Below are positions 1 to 5,205 of a DNA stretch of 5,205 bases, in pieces (within the stretch, counting starts at the first letter, position 1; each line of letters opens with the position of its first letter). Below the pieces are notes generated by a model, which saw nothing but the letters and a program-made list of their open reading frames with translations, searched no databases and was not told the DNA's origin. The stretch covers positions 1 to 5,205 of the forward strand of contig JAICKD010000305.1 in NCBI GenBank assembly GCA_025928125.1, given 5' to 3'. This stretch comes from Ktedonobacterales bacterium. Lineage in GTDB: Bacteria > Chloroflexota > Ktedonobacteria > Ktedonobacterales > JADMIN01. Position numbers and translations under genes: made by a program.

Positions 1-1461
1 CTGCTCGGCTACGTGATCGCCATGCCCCTGATGGGCCGCATCAGCGATATCTTCGGCCGTCGGCGCATTTTTGCCATTTGCCTGGTGATCTTCGGCCTCG
101 GTTCGCTGGGTTGCGCGCTCGCGCCCCAGCTTGGCAGCTCGATTGCGCCAGACACCACCACGCTCGGCGGCGCCGTTCTCACCCCGCTCTATAACGTGGT
201 GCATGCGCTAGTCACTCCGCTGGGGCAGTTGGGGATAGACACCTCAGCGCCGGGCCTCGATATTCTGGTGGCATCGCGTTTCATCCAGGCGGTTGGCGGC
301 GGCGCGCTCGTTCCAGTGGCGATGGCGGTTGCGGGCGATCTCTTCGGCGGCACGCGACGTGGGCTTGCCTTAGGGCTAGTTGGCGCGGTGACGGAGGCGG
401 GGGGTGTGCTCGGCCCGGTCTGGGGCGCATTCGTCACGACCACCTGGGGCTGGACGTGGATCTTCTGGCTCAACCTGCCGCTGGTAGTAGTATTGCTGGT
501 TGTCGGCTCGCTCTGCCTGCCACGGGCGCAGGGCGCGCGCGAGCCGGTGGATATCCTTGGTGCGCTGGTTTTCGGCGCATCGCTGACGTGTCTCACGATT
601 GGGCTTGGCCAGCAGAGCGGGGGGACCGGTGTGCTTGATCCCGCGGCGCACAGCACCTTCAATCCGCTGTTTCTCGGCACGGCGGCGGTGCTCTTCGTCG
701 CGTTTGTCGTGCTGGAACTGGTCATTCGCTGGCCGGTGGTGGACCCGCGCCTCTTCCGTCGCGTCGCCTTCAGCGCGGCGGCGATCCTCAGCCTGATTAT
801 CGGTGTGGCGCTGATCGTCGCGCTGGTCGAGATACCGCTTTTCCTGGCCTCGCTGCAAAATACGACGGCGATTGCCGCCGGGTTGGCGCTGCTGCGGATG
901 ACGGCGCTTGTGCCGGTGGGCGCCTTCGCGGGTGGGTGGCTCTCTGGCCGCATCAGTTGCCCACTGACCGCCGCGATTGGGACGTTCCTGACGGCGGTTG
1001 GCCTCTACCAGATGAGCCTCTGGCCAATCAATGTCGGTGAGCTTCAGGTAACGATAGCAACGGTGACGGCGGGCCTCGGCTTCGGGTTGGTGATCGCGCC
1101 GATCAGCACGAGTGCGCTCAACGCCAGCCCACCGAGCCAGGCGGGTGTCGCGTCGTCGGTGGTGACGGCGCTCCGCATGACCGGGATGACGCTAGGACTG
1201 GCCGGGCTGACCGCCTGGGGTCTTCAACATTTCCGAGCGATCCTTGCGGATTCGCCGGAGCTTCGTCAGCCACGCATCACACCTGGCGCTGCCGCAGAGA
1301 TTGTCACGCATGCGCTACACCAGGTGTATAGCGATATCTTCCTGGTGACGGCCATACTGGCGCTCATCGGTGTAATCCCCGCGCTGCTGCTCTGGCGGCG
1401 TGGCAAGGGCGTGACGGAGGATACGCCCGTCTACGAGAGCTACGTTGCTCCACTGGGATGA
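1..1461 (+). CDS. DHA2-type MFS drug/proton antiporter, N-terminus missing
   Basis: Inner-membrane transporter of the major facilitator superfamily, probably exporting a drug or metabolite in exchange for protons; the substrate cannot be read from sequence. The frame is open from base 1, so the GTG at 13 is an internal Val codon and TM1 plus most of TM2 lie outside the window. Counting from that Val as residue 1: motif A (GRISDIFGRRR) is at 8-18, a motif B-like RFIQAVGGG at 89-97, and a motif C-like GAVTEAGGVLGP at 124-135, the antiporter signature. TWIFWLNLP at 148-156 is typical of the 14-helix DHA2 group, as is DPRLFRR before the second half. Many further hydrophobic helices follow, to about residue 461, then a short polar tail. 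An unusual stretch of about 40 residues lies between TM3 and TM4 (see findings). It ends with TGA 15 bp before the convergent acetyltransferase. Family assignment is firm; subfamily and substrate are inferred. Confidence 0.92.
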   Translation: MLGYVIAMPLMGRISDIFGRRRIFAICLVIFGLGSLGCALAPQLGSSIAPDTTTLGGAVLTPLYNVVHALVTPLGQLGIDTSAPGLDILVASRFIQAVGGGALVPVAMAVAGDLFGGTRRGLALGLVGAVTEAGGVLGPVWGAFVTTTWGWTWIFWLNLPLVVVLLVVGSLCLPRAQGAREPVDILGALVFGASLTCLTIGLGQQSGGTGVLDPAAHSTFNPLFLGTAAVLFVAFVVLELVIRWPVVDPRLFRRVAFSAAAILSLIIGVALIVALVEIPLFLASLQNTTAIAAGLALLRMTALVPVGAFAGGWLSGRISCPLTAAIGTFLTAVGLYQMSLWPINVGELQVTIATVTAGLGFGLVIAPISTSALNASPPSQAGVASSVVTALRMTGMTLGLAGLTAWGLQHFRAILADSPELRQPRITPGAAAEIVTHALHQVYSDIFLVTAILALIGVIPALLLWRRGKGVTEDTPVYESYVAPLG

Positions 1462-1476
1462 ATGCGCTGGTGTGGA

Positions 1477-2040
1477 CTATGGCATGCCTGTGAATGCGGA
1501 AGCGCTCAGTTCGTAGCGATACTCGTCGCTGACCGCGTCCTTGAAGAAGTCCGCGCCGGGTGTTGTAGCGACGCGCGTAAACCCGATCGCTTCGACAAGC
1601 CGGATCGAGGCAGTATTGCGCGTGTCTATCTCGGCGGCGACCCGGCTGACGTGATAGTCCTCGAACAGGTGGGCAAGCACGCGCGCGCATCCTTCCCGCG
1701 CAAAGCCCTGCCGCCAGAATGCTGGAAAGATCATGTAGGCTAGCAAGGCGGTATGGTCGGCACGCACGGTCGCCTGAACAGTGCCAACGTAGACGCTCGT
1801 CGCGCGCTGGCGGAGCGCCCAGTTCAACCAGTCTTCCTGCCCATCCAGTGAGCGACGGTTGGCGAGAGCCGCATAGCGTGTTGTGAGCGCCTCCAGCGAG
1901 GATGGCGCCTCCTGCGGAATGTATGTATACAGCTCGGGAGCCTGGAGCGCCTCGAACAGCGCTGTGGCATGGCCGAGGACGAGTGGCTCCAGGAGCAGCC
2001 GCGACGTCTCAAGCGGGTGCTCCGGGTCTATCCGCGCCAT
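1477..2040 (-). CDS. GNAT family N-acetyltransferase, RimJ/RimL-like
   Basis: Cytoplasmic acetyl-CoA-dependent acyltransferase of 187 aa, the usual length for the RimJ/RimL (Acetyltransf_3) branch, which acetylates protein N-termini or small amines; the substrate here is unknown. The N-terminus ETSRLLLEPL (11-20) is the classic first beta strand of this group. AYMIFPAFWRQGFAREG (101-117) is the acetyl-CoA pyrophosphate-binding motif A, and DTRNTASIRLVEAIGF (139-154) is motif B, with the conserved Asn142, Ser145 and the GF pair. The start at 2040 is chosen because AGGAG lies 6 nt upstream (2047-2051) and family similarity begins here. An in-frame ATG at 2148 would add 36 residues without family character and would run through the hairpin at 2120-2145. 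It is probably transcribed on its own; I found no convincing -35/-10 pair in the gap to its right. Confidence 0.93.
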   Translation of the reverse strand: MARIDPEHPLETSRLLLEPLVLGHATALFEALQAPELYTYIPQEAPSSLEALTTRYAALANRRSLDGQEDWLNWALRQRATSVYVGTVQATVRADHTALLAYMIFPAFWRQGFAREGCARVLAHLFEDYHVSRVAAEIDTRNTASIRLVEAIGFTRVATTPGADFFKDAVSDEYRYELSASAFTGMP

Positions 2041-2046
2041 CGTACT

Positions 2047-2051
2047 CTCCT
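2047..2051 (-). promoter_or_regulatory. Ribosome binding site of the GNAT gene
   Basis: The minus strand reads GAGGAGAGTACG directly before ATG. The AGGAG core is 6 nt from the start codon, near-ideal spacing. It decides in favour of the start at 2040 over the in-frame ATG at 2148. Confidence 0.8.
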
Positions 2052-2113
2052 CATCGCATAAAGAGTCTTGACATACCCGGCCGTCCGCGCCCTGATGAGA
2101 TTGCTGGGACGAT

Positions 2114-2145
2114 GGAGAAGCCCGCTGAAGACATCCCCAGCGGGC
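2114..2145 (-). terminator. Probable terminator of the protease/sensor-like operon
   Basis: A perfect 8-bp stem, GCCCGCTG (2120-2127) paired with CAGCGGGC (2138-2145), encloses a 10-nt loop. Read on the minus strand it begins 26 nt after the stop codon of the 254-aa gene and is followed by TTCTCC. The T-tract is short, so termination may be inefficient and some read-through into the GNAT gene is possible. Position and strong GC stem support a terminator; the weak tail is the main doubt. Confidence 0.6.
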
Positions 2146-2171
2146 CATTGTGGCTGTGATTGCTTGTGCCG

Positions 2172-2936
2172 TCAGGAGACGCTGGCCGCATAGATCGTGA
2201 CGTGGGTGAAGAGCGCCCCGCCGCTCGACGAGGTCGTCAGCGCGACCGTTGGGCTGGCGCTGATGTCCGCGCTTACCTGGTCCACGAACTGCCCGTTCAC
2301 GTAGAAGGCGACAGTATCCTGATTGGCGTTATAGAGCGCCGCGATCTCGTTGGGAACAAAGGCGTCGGCATGCCAGGCGATGGTCGAGCCAGAGGCAATG
2401 ACCGGGCTAGGGGCAAAGTCCGTATCGTCCCCGGAGACAGGCTCACACGAGTCCCGGCAAATCTCGTACTCGCCCTGCTGCGTGATGATGAAGAGCAAGG
2501 AGTTATCCAGCAGAATTCCGGCATCCTCCGACACCGGCACCTCGGCTGCGGGCGCGAGTTGCGTATCGACCAGTACCCCGCCATCGAGTGTTACCGCATT
2601 CCCTGGCTGGAATTCGCATACCCCGTCGCTGGCGATTTGCAGACCGCGCGACGGGAAACTGCACCCACGATAGGTGGTGGCATCATTCCATACACTGGTT
2701 GTGTCGCCGGGATTTGCGCTATAGACCTGCTGCCAGCCCGTGGGAACTTGAAGTTTCGGCGCGCCCGTAAGTTGCGGCGCGAAGACCGCGAGCGCGATGG
2801 CGGCGAGCGTCAGCACCGACGCGACGATGCCAAAAAAGAGGCCGAACCGCGACGGATGGGCGGGCTGGGCAGTCGGCGCGGCATCATGGACGGTTGGAGG
2901 CGGCGCCGCCGGAGAAGCCATGGGAGGTGTCATCAT
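2172..2936 (-). CDS. Single-pass membrane protein with secreted ConA/LamG-like beta-sandwich domain
   Basis: Protein of 254 aa with no recognised enzymatic function. Residues 1-30 are a Pro/Ala-rich, probably cytoplasmic tail. Residues 31-54 form one transmembrane helix preceded by HPSR, suggesting N-in/C-out topology. Residues 65-254 look like an extracytoplasmic all-beta domain. Its pattern (Trp83, GCSF at 91-94, Cys107, an AGILLDN strand at 139-145, QQGEYEI at 153-159, and FYVNGQFVDQV at 211-221 near the end) resembles the ConA/LamG-like jelly-roll domains (compare DUF1080) on Chloroflexota sensory proteins. Cys92/Cys107 and Cys160/Cys164 could form two disulfides. The start is ATG at 2936, overlapping the protease stop as ATGA, with GGGAGG 6 nt upstream; a second ATG follows immediately. 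The overlap implies translational coupling to the PrsW-like gene, so it may be that protease's partner or substrate. Domain fold is inferred from strand pattern; it could also be a carbohydrate-binding surface protein. Confidence 0.82.
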   Translation of the reverse strand: MMTPPMASPAAPPPTVHDAAPTAQPAHPSRFGLFFGIVASVLTLAAIALAVFAPQLTGAPKLQVPTGWQQVYSANPGDTTSVWNDATTYRGCSFPSRGLQIASDGVCEFQPGNAVTLDGGVLVDTQLAPAAEVPVSEDAGILLDNSLLFIITQQGEYEICRDSCEPVSGDDTDFAPSPVIASGSTIAWHADAFVPNEIAALYNANQDTVAFYVNGQFVDQVSADISASPTVALTTSSSGGALFTHVTIYAASVS

Positions 2937-4756
2937 CGCGCGCCTCCCGCCACGGGCTGTGGCTCGCTCCCCGCTGGCTGCGACGGAGCGCTGGTCGGCA
3001 TGGAAGCTGTTCCTGATGGTTTGTTCAAGTCGCGACGGAGTCGCCCTGTCATATAGATCAGTACCCCCAAAATGACGGCGTAGTACAACAGGAAGAGGAT
3101 CATCCCGCCATCGAGCGGCAACCGACCCACGTAGAGTGTCTTGTTCATCAGATCGCCAACTGGCCCTGGCACAAGCCCGAGCAGGTTGCTGCCGTTGAAG
3201 ATGCCGTGTTGCAGCACCGCGTACGCCAGTCCGCCGAAGCCTTTGAGCCAGCGGCGAGGAACGCCCTTGCCATTGATGAGATAATACCAGCCGAGCGCGG
3301 CCATCGCGGCGCCAACCCCGTGGAGCAGCCCCGCGCCGATGCGCTGAATCGCGATAGAGACCCAGTCGGCCTGTCCCATGCCGATGTAGCCTATTGTCTC
3401 TACCATGTCGAAGCCAATGCCTGCCGCCAGTCCCAGCAGGAATGCCTCGGCGGGCGAGCGCAGGCGGCGCACGATGATGACCACACCTAGCGGCTTCAGC
3501 CCTTCCTCCACCAGCGGGGCCACCACCGCAAGGATCAGCAGAATGAAGAGCACGTCGGCCGCATCTCTGGGTGCGGTGCTGGTGACATCCGAGATGCCAG
3601 GAGTCAGCGCGTGCCGGGCGACGGTGAAACCTAGCGCGATAAGGACCGTTGCGATGCCCTCGAAGATGATGGCGAAGAGCGGCGCCATGGTCGCGCCGAA
3701 GAAGAGCGAGAGCCATAAATGGCGGCGTGTTGTGGACGCGCCGAGCCGCTGCACGCCGAACGCCAGAATGGTGAGCGCGGGCAGGAAGCCCGAGAGCAGC
3801 GCCAGCGGCAGGACGGCGAACGCCAGTCCCGGCGACGTATAGAAGTGCCAGAGGACCACTGCCGCGCCGAGTGAGATAATCGTCAGCGCCAGCATGGTCA
3901 GCGCTGAGGGCAGGCTTGGCGGCGGGGAGGTGCGCTTCATTACGCGCGAGATGCCATAAACGATGGCCAGGATGCCGCCGAGAATCGGTCCCAGCGTGAA
4001 GCCCGCGAATGTGGTCAGGATGTCGAGGCTATCGCCGGAGCCATTCGCCGCTGCAAAGACCGCGACCAGCAAGAGCAGCAGACCGCCAACAATCGAAAGA
4101 ATACCGAGTGAAAAGACGATCCATGCCACGACCAGCGCGTAGATTTCGCCAGGCGGGCGCCGCTTGACGACCTGCACTGGGTAGGGATACGCCCAATATG
4201 GTTGGGGGTAGGGATAGCCTTGATATGGCTGGCCCTGCGCGTAGATCGGCTGCCCTGGCACAGGCGCGCGAGGCGCTTGCCCTGCGGATTGAGCGGCCGG
4301 ATACGGGTATAGATAGGGCGCCGGAGCGCGATACGGCGCGGCTCCTGGCTGAGCAGGCGGATACCCCTGCCCATACGCCGGGTGGGGTGGATAGGGCGCG
4401 TATGGCGGGTAAGGTGGATAGGGTGACGGCGGCCTGGCGCCGCCTGGCGTCGCTCCGGTATACGGCTGATACGGGCCGTACGGCGTCTGGCCAGCAGGGG
4501 GCTGTCCGGGCGCCGGAGCAGGTGGTTGCGCCGGTTGTGTCAACGGCGGTGGAGGAACAGCCTGTGCCGCTGGTGGCGTGGCTGGCGTCGGCGCAGTCGC
4601 CCGCGCCGTTGGAGCCGGACTGCCCGGCTGTTCAGAATGGCGGCTCAGTTGCGCCCCGCATACCGGACAGCTCGGATCATCCGGTCGCGTGGCGGAGCCG
4701 CAATGCGGGCAGATTGTTCCGTCCAAGACGCTAACATCCTCTCCAGATGCAGTCAC
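2933..4756 (-). CDS. PrsW-like intramembrane metalloprotease with N-terminal zinc ribbon
   Basis: Polytopic membrane protein of 607 aa related to PrsW, the protease that cuts the anti-sigma factor RsiW in Bacillus. Order: zinc ribbon (Cys16-Cys19 and Cys30-Cys33, CPHC/CPVC); Pro/Tyr/Gln-rich disordered tail (about 43-194); roughly ten hydrophobic helices (about 205-570); Pro/Ser-rich C-terminal tail (about 578-607). Family residues are all present: VEEGLK (Glu417, Glu418, Lys421), FDMVE (Phe449-Glu453), LLHG (His479) and HGIFN (His517-Asn521). They would form the metal site within the membrane. The residue after Glu453 is Thr, where many relatives have Asn. Classical PrsW is near 220 aa, so the N-terminal half is extra. 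The start is uncertain: GTG at 4756 follows an in-frame stop and has no Shine-Dalgarno sequence, whereas TTG at 4726 has GGAGAGG 11 nt upstream and would give 597 aa starting just before the zinc ribbon. The gene's stop overlaps the next gene. The natural substrate is unknown. Confidence 0.9.
   Translation of the reverse strand: MTASGEDVSVLDGTICPHCGSATRPDDPSCPVCGAQLSRHSEQPGSPAPTARATAPTPATPPAAQAVPPPPLTQPAQPPAPAPGQPPAGQTPYGPYQPYTGATPGGARPPSPYPPYPPYAPYPPHPAYGQGYPPAQPGAAPYRAPAPYLYPYPAAQSAGQAPRAPVPGQPIYAQGQPYQGYPYPQPYWAYPYPVQVVKRRPPGEIYALVVAWIVFSLGILSIVGGLLLLLVAVFAAANGSGDSLDILTTFAGFTLGPILGGILAIVYGISRVMKRTSPPPSLPSALTMLALTIISLGAAVVLWHFYTSPGLAFAVLPLALLSGFLPALTILAFGVQRLGASTTRRHLWLSLFFGATMAPLFAIIFEGIATVLIALGFTVARHALTPGISDVTSTAPRDAADVLFILLILAVVAPLVEEGLKPLGVVIIVRRLRSPAEAFLLGLAAGIGFDMVETIGYIGMGQADWVSIAIQRIGAGLLHGVGAAMAALGWYYLINGKGVPRRWLKGFGGLAYAVLQHGIFNGSNLLGLVPGPVGDLMNKTLYVGRLPLDGGMILFLLYYAVILGVLIYMTGRLRRDLNKPSGTASMPTSAPSQPAGSEPQPVAGGAR
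2943..2948 (-). promoter_or_regulatory. Ribosome binding site of the 254-aa membrane protein
   Basis: GGGAGG on the minus strand lies 6 nt before the ATG at 2936, inside the last codons of the protease gene. Together with the ATGA stop/start overlap it fixes the start and indicates coupled translation of the two genes. Confidence 0.75.
4175..4627 (-). repeat. Low-complexity Pro/Tyr-rich coding segment
   Basis: This stretch encodes residues about 44-194 of the PrsW-like protein. It begins Pro/Ala-rich and becomes a run of degenerate PYP and YPP units, clearest at 4379-4420 (YPPYPPYAPYPPHP), with PYQPY, PYLYPYP and YQGYPYPQPYWAYPYP elsewhere. At DNA level it is imperfect, so units have diverged and no long exact tandem repeat remains. 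Tails like this usually are disordered and cytoplasmic and may mediate self-association or partner binding. Confidence 0.8.
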
Positions 4757-4761
4757 TCAGT

Positions 4762-4795
4762 GCGGCAGCATGCTATTGGATATTCGGTCTGCCGC
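4762..4795 (-). promoter_or_regulatory. Possible leader hairpin before the protease start
   Basis: GCGGCAG and CTGCCGC form a perfect 7-bp inverted repeat (4762-4768 and 4789-4795) with a 20-nt loop. If transcription begins near 4798, the hairpin occupies most of the leader and ends 5 nt before the GTG at 4756. A four-codon open frame (ATG at 4771, Met-Leu-Pro-His, TGA) ends directly against that GTG. Both could influence translation, but the loop is long and chance is not excluded. Confidence 0.35.
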
Positions 4796-4804
4796 GCGGC
4801 CCTT

Positions 4805-4834
4805 AGTATACCAGAAAGCGCGCCAGCGGATACA
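4805..4834 (-). promoter_or_regulatory. Likely extended -10 promoter for the protease operon
   Basis: The minus strand contains TGGTATACT, a TGn-extended -10 box (TATACT at 4810-4805) one base from the TATAAT consensus. The -35 region is weak: GTATCC or TGTATC at 17-18 bp spacing, lying inside the 20-bp palindrome. The predicted transcript starts near 4798, giving a leader of about 42 nt to the GTG start. The position in the only sizeable gap upstream of the pair fits. Confidence 0.55.
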
Positions 4835-4842
4835 TCCGCTGG
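4823..4842. promoter_or_regulatory. Perfect 20-bp palindrome, candidate operator
   Basis: CCAGCGGATACATCCGCTGG has two 9-bp arms (4823-4831, 4834-4842) around a 2-bp centre. A 2-nt loop is too tight for a good RNA hairpin, so a site for a dimeric repressor or activator is more likely. It covers the -35 region of the predicted promoter for the PrsW-like gene, a position where binding would block RNA polymerase. No regulator gene is present in the window. Confidence 0.5.
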
Positions 4843-4880
4843 GAATTCATGCCGAAGGTTGTCCATTAGTTGATACGCAC

Positions 4881-4936
4881 ATCGCTACGGTTCGGTTTGG
4901 AGAGTGTATAGCGCATGTTTCGCGCGGCGTAGCGAT
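4881..4936. repeat. 9-bp inverted repeat spanning the dnaE stop
   Basis: ATCGCTACG (4881-4889) and CGTAGCGAT (4928-4936) are perfectly complementary and 38 nt apart. The right arm ends on the last base of the dnaE stop codon. Within the interior, GCGC at 4911-4914 and 4922-4925 could pair as a nested stem. No T-tract follows on the minus strand, so it is not a standard intrinsic terminator, although it might protect or end the dnaE transcript. Confidence 0.4.
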
Positions 4937-5205
4937 CAACTGGCATATTGTGGCAGCACCGTATTGGGGCCAAGGATGCCCTCGAGTTGCTGATGTAGCT
5001 CTGGGCAGTAGCGGATGCCTGTGCGCCCCGGTGGCATGGTGAGCCGCGCCTCCCACTTACCGTTGCGCACGACGAACTCATAGCGGTCGTGGCCGGGGAA
5101 GTCGTTGAGCGCGGTGAGCACATCTTGCAGATGGGCCACATCGAGGGCGCTATTTTTCTGGCGTTTCAGCGAGATACGCACGAGGTACTCTTTACGCTCG
5201 ATCTC
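4936..5205 (-). CDS. dnaE: DNA polymerase III subunit alpha, C-terminal 89 residues only
   Basis: The frame is open to the right edge, so this is the end of a gene that starts outside the window; the GTG at 5181 is an internal Val. The visible part, beginning EIERKEYLVRISLKRQ, matches the small C-terminal region found in many bacterial DnaE replicative polymerases. Markers are LQDVLTALNDFPGHDRYEF, a VVRNGKWEARL strand pair, and RYCPELHQQLEGILG close to the C-terminus, where relatives have a comparable YCPEL...LG ending. DnaE is the catalytic subunit of the replicative polymerase; the catalytic PHP and palm domains are not visible, so the call rests on this tail alone. It is transcribed in the same direction as the PrsW-like gene but is separated by 179 bp holding a separate promoter. 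Confidence 0.75.
   Translation of the reverse strand, partial: EIERKEYLVRISLKRQKNSALDVAHLQDVLTALNDFPGHDRYEFVVRNGKWEARLTMPPGRTGIRYCPELHQQLEGILGPNTVLPQYAS

Noticed and set aside
189..953. Minus-strand open frame of 254 codons opposite the transporter gene
   Set aside because: It is a stop-poor shadow of a GC-rich gene; its translation is rich in Arg, Ser, Thr and Pro with no domain pattern, while the plus strand encodes clear MFS motifs.
1462..1743. Plus-strand frame whose ATG directly follows the transporter stop (TGAATG)
   Set aside because: It suggests coupling, but it lies opposite the well-supported GNAT gene, has no family character and has no ribosome binding site of note.
2068..2097. 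Plus-strand TTGACA at 2068-2073, a perfect -35 box
   Set aside because: No acceptable -10 box lies 16-19 bp downstream (CCTGAT or similar), and no plus-strand gene follows.
2160..3056. Plus-strand frame of 298 codons
   Set aside because: It runs opposite the 254-aa membrane protein and the protease end; its Arg/Gly-rich translation lacks motifs, so it is an antisense shadow.
2937..3716. Extension of the 254-aa protein upstream to 3716 (514 codons)
   Set aside because: The extra Arg-rich sequence is an out-of-frame reading of the protease gene. The ATG at 2936 has a good ribosome binding site and the ATGA overlap.
4379..4420. Short tandem repeat resembling a CRISPR or satellite array
   Set aside because: The repetition is at the level of PYP/YPP codons inside the protease gene; units are short and degenerate with no spacer structure.
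4198..4734. Plus-strand frame of 178 codons opposite the Pro/Tyr-rich tail
   Set aside because: Low-complexity GC-rich coding leaves open frames on the other strand; no recognisable domain and no start signal.
4936..5181. Small gene of 81 aa starting at GTG 5181
   Set aside because: The frame continues without a stop to the window edge, and the sequence looks like the DnaE C-terminal tail, so it is a gene fragment cut by the window and not a complete small gene.

Overview
The window is GC-rich, densely coded DNA, most consistent with a chromosome of the phylum Chloroflexota, possibly Ktedonobacteria-like. That placement is an inference from three things: the C-terminal end of a DnaE-type polymerase, a PrsW-type membrane protease with a zinc ribbon and a long Pro/Tyr-rich N-terminal tail, and a secreted beta-sandwich domain of a kind I associate with sensory proteins of that phylum. 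I see no rRNA, tRNA, CRISPR array, insertion sequence or phage gene.

Layout, left to right. Positions 1-1461 (+) hold a DHA2-type MFS drug/proton antiporter whose N-terminus lies outside the window. It converges, with only 15 bp between stop codons, on a GNAT acetyltransferase of the RimJ/RimL type (1477-2040, -). The 131-bp gap 2041-2171 contains the GNAT ribosome binding site and a GC-rich hairpin that probably terminates the operon to its right. That operon is a minus-strand pair read from right to left: a PrsW-like intramembrane metalloprotease (2933-4756), then a single-pass membrane protein with a secreted beta-sandwich domain (2172-2936). Their coding regions overlap by 4 bp (ATGA). 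The gap 4757-4935 holds a likely extended -10 promoter for the pair, a perfect 20-bp palindrome over its -35 region, a possible leader hairpin and a long-range inverted repeat at the end of the next gene. Positions 4936-5205 (-) are the last 89 codons of a DNA polymerase III alpha subunit (dnaE).

The protease/sensor-like pair is the most interesting part. The protease keeps all the expected membrane-embedded Glu and His residues. Its partner has a short cytoplasmic tail, one transmembrane helix and a cysteine-containing extracytoplasmic domain, so it could be a substrate, a regulator or a ligand-sensing subunit. This is a hypothesis from gene order and topology; nothing in the sequence proves it. 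The transporter, the acetyltransferase and dnaE look like unrelated housekeeping or accessory neighbours.
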